NCBI RefSeq assembly: GCF_028858725.1
Contig: NC_084768.1
Coordinates: 2,501 to 66,500 of the forward strand
Source of the DNA: Colius striatus
Taxonomy: Eukaryota > Chordata > Aves > Coliiformes > Coliidae
Length of the DNA stretch: 64,000 nucleotides
Direction: 5' to 3'
Below, piece after piece: positions 34,885 to 43,736 of this stretch. The notes below the pieces were generated by a model. The model was not told where the DNA came from, did not search any database, and was given only the letters and a program-made list of their open reading frames with translations. The position numbers were made by a program, and so were the translations under genes. Within the stretch, counting starts at the first letter, position 1, and every line of letters begins with the position of its first letter.

Positions 34885-35180
34885 AAGCCCCCCCAAACCC
34901 ATCAGGAGTGGGGATGACTCTCCTCCCAAATCTATAGGGAGGCAGGTTGGGTCCCCCAAACCTATCAGGAGAGGGGGTCTAAGCCCCCCCATACCCATGG
35001 GAAACTAGACTGAGCCCCCTAAAACCCATCAGGAGTGGGGCTGAGCCCATACCCCAAACCCATAGGGAGCAAGACTGGGCCCCCAAACCTATCAGGAAAA
35101 GGGATTGAGTCCCCCAAAACCCATCAGGAGCAGGACTGGGCCCCCCAAACCCATGGTGGGAGTGGGACTGGACCCCCCCA
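34885..35180. repeat. ~45-bp CCCCCCAAACCCATCAGGAG minisatellite
   Basis: Six or so degenerate units with the core CCCAAACCCATCAGGAG follow the G-array and lead into the polypyrimidine tract and acceptor of the next GPT exon. They are an intronic repeat. Confidence 0.85.
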
Positions 35181-35219
35181 CTCCGCTATGCCAACCTCCC
35201 CCCTTCTCCCCCCTCCCAG

Positions 35220-35299
35220 GGCAGGTCCAGAGCCGTCAGTGCATTGAGGACGTCATCAAATTCGCCTTCGAGGAGAGGCTCTTCCTCATGGCTGACAAG
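35220..35299 (+). CDS. GPT: GPT internal exon (next after copy 1)
   Basis: This 80-nt exon is bounded by CCCTCCCAG and GACAAG|GTGAGT. With the split codon from the exon at 22,666 it reads [15 protein letters not shown], then [12 protein letters not shown], a close match to the human GPT segment that follows the NPGNPTG turn. The Asp of the ADxVYQ motif, which pairs with the pyridine nitrogen of PLP in this fold, is kept. The next residue is Lys, where I remember Glu in mammals. The splice sites are canonical and the reading frame is intact. Confidence 0.9.
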
Positions 35300-35382
35300 G
35301 TGAGTGGGACCCTCAGACTCGGGGGGTATGTGAGGTGGACCCCAACATCTAGGTAACCCCACCAATTTCCCCCCTCCTCCAG

Positions 35383-35519
35383 GTGTACCAGGACAACGTG
35401 TATGCTGAGGGTTTGGCCTTCCACTCCTTCAGGAAGGTGCTGACAGAGATGGGGCCGCCCTACCTGGACTCGGTGGAACTCACCTCCTTCCACTCCATCT
35501 CCAAAGGCTTCACGGGCGA
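35383..35519 (+). CDS. GPT: GPT internal exon carrying the PLP-binding lysine
   Basis: This 137-nt exon follows an 83-nt intron (CTCCTCCAG|GTGTACC) and ends ACGGGCGA|GTGAGT. It encodes [32 protein letters not shown] and [14 protein letters not shown]. The SxSKG(F/Y)xGE motif contains the lysine that forms the Schiff base with pyridoxal phosphate. The frame is intact and in phase with the previous exon. The following GPT exons (human CGYRGGYVEVVN onward) are not found: an FTP-lectin exon on the other strand begins fewer than 500 bases downstream. The gene is therefore cut off here. Confidence 0.9.
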
Positions 35520-35639
35520 GTGAGTGACCTCCCACGGCCACCCCCACCCCGAGGTGGCCACCACAGGTCCTGGGGAGCCACAGAGTGGGGATGAGGATGG
35601 TGGAACCCCATGGGCCTCAAGGGTGGTGATGGAAAGAGG

Positions 35640-35870
35640 CTGGAGGTCCCGTGGGGTTGGGATGGTGATGCCATGGTCCTCTGGAGCCTATGGGATGGGG
35701 ATGGTGATGCCATGGTCCTCTGGAGCCTGTGGGGTGGGGATGGTGATGCCATGGTCCTGTGGAGCCCACGGGGTGGGGATGGTGATGCCATGGTCCTGTG
35801 GAGCCCACGGGGTGGGGATGGTGATGCCATGGTCCTCTGGAGCCTATGGGATGGGGATGGTGATGCACAA
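35640..35870. repeat. ~43-bp minisatellite (GGGGATGGTGATGCCATGG)
   Basis: About five units with the core GGGGATGGTGATGCCATGGT followed by CCTCTGGAGCC lie between the last GPT exon and the poly-A site of the lectin exon on the other strand. Frames on both strands (Met-Pro-Trp-Ser and His-His-Pro-His) are repeat-derived. Confidence 0.93.
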
Positions 35871-35888
35871 AGAGGCCCCATGGGGATG

Positions 35889-35894
35889 TTTATT
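35889..35894 (-). terminator. Poly-A signal of the FTP-lectin gene
   Basis: AATAAA on the minus strand, 100 bases past the stop codon of the FTP exon. This spacing gives a short 3' UTR. Confidence 0.7.
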
Positions 35895-35993
35895 AGGGTG
35901 GTTCTGACGACAGGGAGCCTCCAGGGGCATCTGATGTCAGAGGGTCCTGGTGCCAGGGGGGAAACTCCTCACCTTGTCCCCCTTAAAAGCCCC

Positions 35994-36148
35994 TCATGGC
36001 TCGGGGTGGACAGTGTAGACCTCGACCTCACAGAGAGTGAACTGCTCCTCCCGGCCCGGGATGGTGACGGTGATGTAGCGGCCGCGGAGGCCGTGGCAGC
36101 AGATGGTGCTGAGCGACCCAGGACTGGCATCTGTGATGATGCCACAGC
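35994..36148 (-). CDS. Last exon of a fucolectin-like (FTP domain) lectin
   Basis: On the minus strand TTTGCTCCCTGCAG precedes an open exon reading CGIITDASPGSLSTICC, HGLRGRYITVTIPG and REEQFTLCEVEVYTVHPEP, then TGA. The RY(I/V)TVxIPGR...LxLCEVEVY ending and the double Cys are characteristic of fucolectin/tachylectin-4/pentraxin-1 (F5/8 type C-like) domains, which bind fucose and act in innate recognition in fish, amphibians, reptiles and birds. Only the C-terminal third of the roughly 145-residue domain is here. The upstream exons, with the sugar-binding His and Arg residues, are not seen in the next 3 kb of minisatellite. The exon is in frame and has its own poly-A signal. Confidence 0.8.
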
Positions 36149-36159
36149 TGCAGGGAGCA

Positions 36160-36485
36160 AACCACAGAATCATTTGGGTTAGAAAAGCTCTTTGAGCTGC
36201 TGGAGCCCAGCCCTGAGCCCTCACCCTGCCACAGCCACCACTGACCCACAGCCCTCAGCACCTCAGCTCCAGGGCTTTGGGGTCCCTCCAGGGCTGGGCA
36301 CTCCCCCAGCTCCCGGACAGCCTGGCACAGGGGCTGACACCCCTCTCAGGGAAACAGTTCTGCCTCAGCTCCAGCCTCAGCCTCCCCTGGGGCACCCTGA
36401 GCCCCTTTCCTCTTGGCCCGTCACTCACTAGCTGGGAGCAGAGACCGACCTCCAGCTCACTGCAGCCTCCTGGCAGAGATTTCAC
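36160..36485 (-). mobile_element. CR1 retroposon fragment
   Basis: Starts CAGAATCATTTGGGTTAGAA and continues with CTTTGAGCTGCTGGAG, CCTCCAGGGCTGGGCACTCC and CCCTTTCCTCTTGGCC, all diagnostic CR1 words in reverse orientation. It ends near 36,485 where the minisatellite begins. It is closely related to the copy at 42,640. Its 3' end is only about a dozen bases from the FTP exon acceptor. Confidence 0.85.
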
Positions 36486-36489
36486 CACC

Positions 36490-39140
36490 AAAACCCCAAT
36501 ATTCTATCTTTTTGTCCAAACACCACCACAAAAACACTACTTTTTTTTCCCTCAAATCACCTCCCCAATTTTCCCCTCAGAACTCCACCAAAATCCCACT
36601 TTTTCCCCCTTAAAACTCCACCAAACCCCAACATTTCCCTTCAAAACTCACAAAAAGCTCACTTTTCCCCTCAAAACTACACCAAAGCCCAACTTTTTCG
36701 TCAGAACCCCACCAAAGCACCACTTTTCCCCTCAACACTCCACAAAAACCCATCTTCCCCTCAGAACCCCATCAAAAACCCACCTTTGCCCTCAAATATC
36801 CACCAACCCCCCACTTTTTCACTCCAAACTCCACTAAAACCACACTTGTCATCTGAAAACACCAACAAAACTCCACTTTTCCCCTCAAAGCTCCCCCAAA
36901 ATCCCACTGCTGCCTCAGAACCCCACCAATCTCCATGTTTTCCAACTCAGCAGAACTCCAACGCCCCTCTTTTCTCCTTAAAACTCTACAAAAAACCCTT
37001 TCTCTCCTCAGAATCCCACAAAAAAAAACCACTTTTGCCCTCAAAAACCCACCAAATCTCCACTTTTTCACTCCAAGGTCCACTAAAAACACACTTTTCC
37101 CCTCAACACTCCACCAAATCCCCACTTTTCTTCTCTAACCTCCACTTTTCCACTTAAAACTCCACAAAAAAATCCATTTTCCCCCTCAGAATCCCATCAA
37201 AAATCCACTTTTGCCCTCAAAAACCCATTGAACCTCCAATTTTCACTCCAAGCTCCACCAAAACCCCACTTTTTCCCTCAACACTCCACCAAAACTTCAC
37301 TTTCCCCCTCAAAGCTCCTCCTAATTCCCACTTGTTCCTCAGAAGTCCACAAATCCCCCACTTTTGCCCTCAAAACTCTGCCAAAACCCAGTTTTCCTCT
37401 CAAGACTACACCACAATCCCACTTTCTCCCCACAACACCATCAAAACCCAATTCTTTCCTCTCAGAATCTCACCAAAACCCCACTTTTGCCCTCAACACT
37501 CCACCAGAACCTTACTTTTCCCCTTAAAACCCCACAAAAACTCATTTTCACCTCAGATCAACACCAAAAACCTACTTTTACTCTCAAAAACTCATCAAAT
37601 CCCCACTTTTTCACTTCAAACTCCACTAAAACCCCTTTTCTTCTCAACACTCCACAAAACCCCCACTTTCGCCCTCAACACTCCACAAAACCCCCACTTT
37701 TTCACTCCAAACTCCAGTAAAACCCACTGTTCTTCTCAACACTCCACAAAAAACCCCACTTTTCATCTGAAAACTCCACCAAAACTCCACTTTTCCCCTC
37801 AGAACCCCATCAAAAACCCACTTTCGCCCTCAAAACCCCACCGAACCTCCACTTTTCCACTCCAGACTCCACCAAGCCTGCACTTTTCCCCTCAGAACCC
37901 CACCAATCTCCACTGTTTCCCCTCAGCAGACCACCAATCCCGCTCTTTTCTCCTTAAAACTCTACAAAAAACCCATTTTCCCCTCAGAACCCCACCAAAA
38001 CCCCACTTTTACCCTCAAAAACCCACCAACCCCCCGCTTTTTCACTCCAAGCTCTACCAAAACCCCACTTTTTCCCTCAACACTCCACCAAAACTCCACT
38101 TTTCATCTGAAAACTCCACCAAAACTTCATTTATCCCCTCAAAGCTCCTCCAAATTCCCACTTGTTCCTCAGAAGTCCACAAACCCTCCACTTTTGCCCT
38201 CAAAACTCTGCAAAACCCATTTTTCCCCTCAGAACCACACCAAAAACTTACCTTTAGACTCAAAAATCCACCAAATCGCCACTTTTTCACACCAAACTCC
38301 ACTAAAACCCCTTTTCTTCTCAACACTCTACAAAACCCCCACTTTTCCCCTCAAAGCTCCTCCAAACCCCCACTTGTTCCTCAGAAGTCCACCAAACCCC
38401 TACTTTTTCCCTCAACACTCCACCAAAATGCCACTTTTCCCCCTCCAAGCTCCTCCAAATTCCCACTTGTTCCTCAGAAGTCCACAAATCCCCCACTTTT
38501 CCTCTCAAAACTCCACCAAAACTCCACTTTTCCCCTCAGAACCCCATCAAAAACCCACTTTTGCCCTCAAAACCCCACCGAACCTCCACTTTTCTACTCC
38601 AGACTCCACCAAGCCCGCACTTTTCCCCTCAGAACCCCACCAATCTCCACTGTTTCCCCTCAGCAGACAACCAACCCCACTCTTTTCTCCTTAAAGCTCT
38701 ACAAAAACCTTTATTCCCCTCAGAACCCCACAAAAAAACACTTTTCCCCTCAAAACTCCACCAAACCCCCCCCTTTTCCCCTCAAAACTCCAGTAAAACC
38801 CACTGTTGCCCTCAAAATTCTGCCAAAACCCATTTTTCCCCTCAGAACCGCACCAAAAACTTACCTTTAGACTCAAAAATCCTCCAAATCGCCACTTGTT
38901 CACTCACAACTCCACTAAAACCCCTTTTCTTCTCAACACTCCACAAAACCCCCCACTTTTCCCCTCAGAGCTCCACTAAAATTCCACTTGTATCTCACAA
39001 GTCCACCAAACCCCCACTTTTCCCCTCAACACTCCACCAAAACCCCACTTTTCCCCTCCAAGCTCCTCCAAATTCCCACTTGTTCCTCAGAAATTCACAA
39101 AACCCCTCACTTTTCCTCTCAAAACTCCACCTTTCCCCTC
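36490..39140. repeat. ~28-bp CTCCACCAAAACCCCACTTT minisatellite
   Basis: About 2.6 kb of units near 28-30 bp (core CCACCAAAACCCCACTTTTC then CCCTCA) with frequent small changes. The array lies between the FTP exon and RECQL4 exon 1 and would be the first RECQL4 intron if that gene continued leftward. No other RECQL4 exon was found in it. Frames of up to 512 codons are artefacts. Confidence 0.95.
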
Positions 39141-39206
39141 AGAACCCCATTAAAAACCCACTTTGCCCCGCCGCCCCTCCCCATCCCCGCCCCCCGCAGC
39201 GGGCAC

Positions 39207-39290
39207 CTGGCCGGGCTTCCTCCGCTGCTCCCGGAGAAAAGCCGCTTCCCAGCTCTTCAGCAGGGCCTTGACCTCCCGCTGCCGCTCCAT
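39207..39290 (-). CDS. RECQL4: RECQL4 first coding exon
   Basis: The minus-strand ATG at 39,290-39,288 opens a frame of exactly 28 codons beginning MERQREVKALLKSWE and ending RRKPGQ at a donor CAG|GTGCCC. The human RECQL4 N-terminus as remembered has the same length to its first splice site and the same pattern (MER.R.V...L..WE.AF......P.Q). This leader belongs to the Sld2-like region used in replication initiation. RECQL4 is a 3'-5' RecQ DNA helicase. The divergent placement against LRRC14 is the same as in human. The remaining exons, including the helicase core, are absent from the expected 3 kb. Confidence 0.8.
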
Positions 39291-39612
39291 GGCGTGCGGA
39301 GCGGGGCCGTTCCCCGGCCCGGGGCGATCCGAGACCTCCCGGAGCCGCGCAGGGACCGCAGCGTCTGGGGCTCAGATCGAACTTCCCGCTGCCGCCGCCC
39401 TTCAGCCAATAAGAAGGGAGGAAGCGATGACAGACACGGCGGCAGCCAATGGGCGGGCGAGGATGGCAGGCGGCACCTAGTAACGACGCCGGGCCCGCCT
39501 TCCGTGGTGAAACTCTCGCTCTGATTGGCGGAGGGGCGGTGCCGGGGTGCAGTGCGCATGCCTGGAAGCGCGGCCGTGAGGGGCCCGGCGGGAGCGGGGC
39601 GGCGGGCGGGAG
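39291..39612. promoter_or_regulatory. Bidirectional RECQL4/LRRC14 CpG promoter
   Basis: About 320 bp of CpG-rich DNA between the RECQL4 start codon (-) and a probable untranslated LRRC14 exon (+) ending GGGAG|GTGAGC at 39,612. It contains CCAAT at 39,406-39,410 and 39,446-39,450, an inverted ATTGG at 39,524-39,528, GC boxes (GGGCGGGC near 39,451) and a GTGCGCATGC NRF1-like word near 39,553. CCAAT pairs in a short divergent interval are typical of bidirectional housekeeping promoters. Exact transcription starts cannot be read from sequence. Confidence 0.65.
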
Positions 39613-40075
39613 GTGAGCTGAGGGGTCCCCGGGGATTGAGGGGGCATGAGGGCAGCTGAGGGGTCCCCGGGGATTGTGGGGGCATGAGGGCAGCTGAGGG
39701 GTCCCCGGGGATTGGGGGGGGGTGAGGGCAGCTGAGGGGTCCCCGGGAATTGGGGGCGTGAGGGCAGCTGAGTGGGATCCCGGGGATTGTGGGGGGTGAG
39801 GGCAGCTGAGGGGGACCCCGGGGATTGGGGGCGTGAGGGTAGCTGAAGGGGACCGCGGAGATTGGGGGAGTGTGAGGGCAGCTGAAGGGGACCTCGGGGA
39901 TTGGGGGATGTGAGGGCAGCTGAGGGAGACCCCAGGGATTAGGGGGTTGAGGGCAGATGAAGGGGACCCCGGGGATTGGGGGGGGTGAGGGCAGCTGAAG
40001 GGGACCCCGGGGATCGAGGGGGGGTGAGGGCAGCTGAGGGGGGTCGAGGGGTGTGAGGGCAGCACAGGGGGGCCC
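39613..40075. repeat. ~38-bp minisatellite in LRRC14 first intron
   Basis: Eleven or so units with core GAGGGCAGCTGAGGGG, TCCCCGGGGATTGGGGG begin at the donor itself, so that the donor GGTGAGCTGAGG resembles a repeat unit. Minus-strand frames (Pro, Ser, His rich) are repeat-derived. Confidence 0.93.
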
Positions 40076-40164
40076 AGGGAGGGAAGGGGGGTGTTGGAGA
40101 TCCTGCTGTAGGCTTCCTTTATGGGGTGCTGGGGGTACCCCTCATTAAGAGGGGTGGGTCATGG

Positions 40165-40511
40165 GTACTGCCCTGGAGTTCCCTATTGATGGGGAGCTGG
40201 GTTAGGAGTGCTATAGGGTGCCCTATTAATGGGGGATAGGATTAGGAGTGCTATGGGAGGTCCTATTGAGAGAGGGCTGGGTTAGGGGTACCCTATTGAT
40301 GAGGTGCAGATCTAGGGGTGCTGTGGGGTGCCCTATTGATGGGGGGCTGGATTAGAGGTGCTATAGGATGCCCTATAGATAAAGGGCTGGGTTAGGGGTG
40401 CTCTAAGATGCCCTATTGATGGGGTCTGGGTTAGGGGTGCTCTAAGATGCCCTATTGATGGGGGCTGGGTTAGGGGTGCTATAGGATGCCCTATTGATGG
40501 GGGCTGGCTTA
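40165..40511. repeat. ~40-bp minisatellite abutting LRRC14 coding exon
   Basis: Units with the core GATGCCCTATTGATGGGG, then GCTGGGTTAGGGGTGCT run without break into the LRRC14 coding exon. The expected upstream coding sequence of LRRC14 is not present between this array and the promoter. Confidence 0.92.
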
Positions 40512-40911
40512 GGGGTGCCCTATTGCTACGCGCCTATTGCTGCGCGCCGCCCTCCGCTCGCCCTGCGCCCCCCTGCGCCTGCTCTGCCGCGACTTCCACG
40601 CCGAGGAGCTCTCCGTCTCCACCGTCGTCTCCCTGCTGGACTCCCTGGAGCCTGCTGCCGTCCGCAGAGTTGTTTTACGCTTCAACAACCTGGGGCTGGC
40701 GGGGCTGTGCGAAGTGCTGCCTCACCTCGGCCGCTTCCCCGCGCTGCGCAGCCTCAAGCTGCCCTACAGCAACGTGGACGTGCGCCGCACGGCCCCCAGG
40801 CATGGACGCCGGCATCCGCTGCTTGGCCGCTCACCTCCGGGCCCTGCCTGCCCTCAAGGAACTCGATTTGTACTCCTCCAGGCTTTCTGGGAGACTCAGG
40901 CAGCTCCTGGG
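40512..40911 (+). CDS. LRRC14: LRRC14 exon, 5'-truncated and with a frame change
   Basis: Frame 1 from about 40,531 reads LLLRAALRSPCAPLRLLCRD, FHAEELSVSTVVSLLDSLE, RRVVLRFNNLGLAGLCEVLP and LRSLKLPYSNVDVRRTAP, matching the first leucine-rich repeats of LRRC14 (human ...LREALRS..SPLRLCCRD..., ...LRFNNLGLRGL...). LRRC14 is a PRAME-like leucine-rich protein reported to damp NF-kB signalling. From about 40,793 the homology continues in frame 2 (MDAGIRCLAAHLRALPALKE, SSRLSGRLRQLL) to a donor CTGGG|GTAAGC. The shift coincides with a run of five C (40,793-40,797), so one base is extra either in the genome or in the assembly. The N-terminal half (about 200 residues in human) is missing, and the start of the exon is uncertain (a TAG acceptor at 40,512). 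Confidence 0.85.
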
Positions 40912-41019
40912 GTAAGCTGCCCGCTGGGGGAGGGACTCCAAAACCTTCACACGCTGCAGCGGGAGGGAATGTGTGTGTGTGGGGGGGGGGGTGGCATTGG
41001 GGCATCACCCACACCCTGT

Positions 41020-41700
41020 GGGGGCAGATTTAAGAGGGGCTGGAGTCCAACAGTAGCTCTGCACTACCTCAGGGGGTGGTCTCAGGGGGTTTTGGGGAGA
41101 GGGTTTGGAAGGTTTGGCATTTGCCCTGTGAGCAAAGATTTAAGAGGGGATGGAGTCCCACAGCAGCTCTGCCTCGGCTCAGGGGGCTGGTCTCAGGGGG
41201 TTTTGGGGGGAAGGTTTGGCATTTGCCCCGTGGGCAAAGATTTAAGAGGAGATGGGAGTCCCACAGCAGCTGTGCCTCACCTCAGGGGGCTGGTCTCAGG
41301 GTGTTTTGGGGGGGCTCAGGGTGTTTTGGGGGGAAGGTTTGGAAGGTTTGGCATTTGCCCCTTGGGCAAAGATTTAAGAGGGGATGGAGTCCCACAGCAG
41401 CTCTGCCTCGGCTCAGGGGAGGCATAAAAGAGGGGTTTGGGGTGCCTGAAGATGTTTTGGGCAGCCTCAGGGTGTTTTGGGGTTGGGGTTTGGCATTGGG
41501 GAACTGTCTACACCCTGTGGGCAAAGATTTAAGAGGGGATGGAGTCCCACAGCAGCTCTGCCTTGGCTCAGGGGGTTTTAGGGGAGTTGCCCAGTTTGGC
41601 ACTGTGCAACTGTCTACACTTATGAGGAGATGGAGTCCCAGAGCAGCTCTGCCTCAGCTCAGGGGGCTGGTCTCAGGAGGTTTGGGGATACCTCACGGGG
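41020..41700. repeat. ~90-190-bp repeat in LRRC14 intron
   Basis: At least five units carry GATTTAAGAGGGGATGGAGT, CCCACAGCAGCTCTGCCTC and GGTTTGGCATTTGCCC. The unit is an intronic tandem repeat. It includes AG words after pyrimidine tracts and GT words, but no conserved coding frame. Confidence 0.85.
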
Positions 41701-41870
41701 GTTGGGGGAGACTTTGAGGGAGCTGAGGGATTTTGGGGGATCCTGGGGGTGGAATTTGGGCAGCCTCAGGGTTTTAGGGGTCTGTGGCTGGTTTGGGGAG
41801 AGCCTCGTGGTGGTTTGGGGGTGCTTTGGGGGTTCCCCACTCACTCTGCCACCCCACCCTGTCCTCCCAG

Positions 41871-42402
41871 CGAGCTGCAGACTCCCCTGGAGAGCCTGGC
41901 GCTGGCCTTCTGCTGCCTGCTCCCCTCCGACCTCATCTTCCTGTTCTCGAGCCTCCACGCGCCCTCCCTGCTCCAGCTGGACCTGAGTGGCCACAACCTC
42001 ACGTCCCCCAGCCTCCTGCAACCCTTGCGGACACTGCTGGAAGCCGCTTCGTGCTCGCTGCTGCAGCTGGAGCTGCTGGAGTGTCAGCTGGGGGACGCGG
42101 AGCTGGAGCTGCTGCTGCCGGCGCTGCGCCGCTGCCGCCGCCTGCGCTGCCTCGGTCTCCTCGGCACCCCCCTGAGCGCGGCGGCGCTGGGCGGCCTGGC
42201 CCGGCACTGCGCGGCCCTGCCCGACCTGCGCCTCGTGGGCTACTCGCAGCCGCCGCGGGGCTCCGGCCACCACACCCCCACGCAGGGGGAGGAGGGTTTC
42301 CCGGCGGAGCTGTGCCGGCTGCTGGCGAGCGCGGGTAGAGCAGACGCCGTGTGGACGACCAGCCTCCAGCGCTACAGAGCCATCGACTACTTCAGCTTGT
42401 AG
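41871..42402 (+). CDS. LRRC14: LRRC14 last exon
   Basis: After GTCCTCCCAG the exon completes a split Gly codon and reads ELQTPLESLALAFCCLLPSD, LLQLDLSGHNLTSPSLLQ, LLQLELLECQLGDAELELLL, LGLLGTPLSAAALGGLA and finally VWTTSLQRYRAIDYFSL, stop TAG. The C-terminus is nearly the same as human LRRC14 (...LWTTDIYGR..ADYFSL). Leucine-rich repeats are regularly spaced. The frame is uninterrupted for 177 codons. An ATTAAA poly-A signal at 42,480-42,485 is 78 bases downstream. Confidence 0.93.
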
Positions 42403-42479
42403 CATCCCCCCCCCAGGGAAGCTTCACCTCGGGGCGCTGTGCCGGGCTCTGGGCTGTGCCACTCGGTTATGGTGAGTTC

Positions 42480-42485
42480 ATTAAA
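42480..42485 (+). terminator. LRRC14: LRRC14 poly-A signal (ATTAAA)
   Basis: GTTCATTAAAGCC lies 78 bases beyond the LRRC14 stop codon, giving a short 3' UTR. No AATAAA is closer. Confidence 0.65.
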
Positions 42486-42637
42486 GCCAACCCCACCTTG
42501 CCCGATTAACCCAAGTCCTCCTGGGATGCTTGGCAGGAGGAAGTGGCAGAGCTCAGCGGAGGGGATGGAGCTCTTCTGCTTTTAATGGACCAAGGAGAGA
42601 GCTGGCTGCTGTTCTGGCACACAGGGCACTGACCAGA

Positions 42638-43335
42638 GAATCATTACAGATGGAAAAGCCCTTTGAGCTGCTGGAGTCCAACCCTGACCCCACAGTGCCA
42701 CAGCCACCACTGAGCCACGGCCCTCAAGCACCTCAGCCCCACGGCTCTGGGACCCCTCCAGGGCTGGGCACTCCCCCAGCTCCCTGGGCAGCCTGTCACA
42801 GGGGCTGACACCCCTCTCAGGGAAACAGTTCTGCCTCAGCTCCAGCCTCAACCTCCCCTGGGGCACCCTGAGCCCCTTTCCTCTTGGCCTGTAGCTTTTA
42901 ACTTGGCAGCAGAGACCGACCCTCTCAGCCACAGCCAGGGAGTCAGAGTGATCAGGTCTCCTCTGAGCCTCCTTCTCTGCAGACTGAACCTTTGCCTCAG
43001 GTACCCTCATTTAGCCCAGAGCTTCCCAGTGCATCTTCTCTCCCTGCAGCCCCTCAGTGTCCCTGTGGCAGTGAGTGAGGGGGCCCAGCACTGAGCACAG
43101 CCCTAGAGCTGCAGCCCCTCAGTGTCCCTGTGGCAGTGAGTAAGGGGCCCAGCACTGAGCACAGCCCTGGAGCTGCAGCCTCCCCAGGGCCCAGCACAGG
43201 GGACAATCCCTGCCCTGGGGCTGCTGCCACCCCACTGCTCAGCCCAGCCAGGCTGCCACTGGCCTTCTTGCCCCCTTGGGCACGCTGCTGGCTCCTTGCC
43301 CTCGGGCAACCTCAGCCCATGGCCACATCCCTCTG
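42638..43335 (-). mobile_element. CR1 retroposon, about 0.7 kb, minus strand
   Basis: Reverse-oriented CR1 3' region. CAGAGAATCATTACAGATGG, GCTGGAGTCCAACCCTGAC, CCTCCAGGGCTGGGCACTCC and CCCTTTCCTCTTGGCC are followed by more 5' CR1 words (GCAGACTGAACC, GGCCTTCTTGCCCCCTTGGG, CACGCTGCTGGCTC). An internal tandem duplication of about 57-65 bp (CAGTGAGTGAGG...GCTGCAGCCCC) occurs at 43,050-43,185. The region between LRRC14 and C8orf82, where human has LRRC24, is mostly this element. Confidence 0.85.
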
Positions 43336-43364
43336 AAGAACTTCCCTTCCCTCTACACACCAGC

Positions 43365-43545
43365 CAACATCACCACAGTGGCACCCACAGTGTGGCAGCA
43401 ACAGTCACCGTGGCAGCACCCGTGGGGACACCCACACTGTGGCAGTAGCACCGTGTGTCACCCACCACAGCTGCACCAACCTCACCATAGCAGCACCAAC
43501 CTCTCCACAGCTGCACCCACGCTGCTGCAGTGGCACCCATCACCT
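43365..43545. repeat. Short GTGGCAGCACCAAC-type repeat
   Basis: Irregular units of 20-35 bp built from CACAGTGGCAGCACCCA and CACCAACCTCACCA words lie just beyond the C8orf82 poly-A signal. No gene content. Confidence 0.7.
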
Positions 43546-43572
43546 CTAGGCTCATTTCAATTGCCAAAGACC

Positions 43573-43578
43573 TTTAAT
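43573..43578 (-). terminator. C8orf82: C8orf82 poly-A signal (ATTAAA)
   Basis: ATTAAA on the minus strand lies about 160 bases after the C8orf82 stop codon at 43,737. It is the only such signal near the end of the gene. Confidence 0.6.
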
Positions 43579-43736
43579 ATCACAGTGGGGGACCCACACA
43601 CAACACCCACATCCCTGGCACCAGCAACGCCCACCTCACCACAGCATCAGCCACACGGTGTGGCTGAGCACCAGCTCTGCCTCCTCCTCCTCCTCGCCCG
43701 GGGCCATGCAATGCCCCTTCCCACCCCCTCCAAGCC

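Noticed and set aside
36490-39140. Regular ~28-bp repeats considered as a CRISPR array
   Set aside because: There are no constant-length unique spacers, units vary continuously, and the context is a vertebrate chromosome end. It is a minisatellite.
35994-39290. RECQL4 exon 1 spliced to the FTP-lectin exon as a fusion gene
   Set aside because: Both are on the minus strand and in the right order, but the phases do not obviously fit (exon 1 ends in phase 0; the lectin exon starts with one base of a split codon) and no intermediate evidence exists.
42490-43700. LRRC24 between LRRC14 and C8orf82
   Set aside because: No leucine-rich repeat or Ig coding sequence is visible; the interval is mostly CR1 and short repeats.
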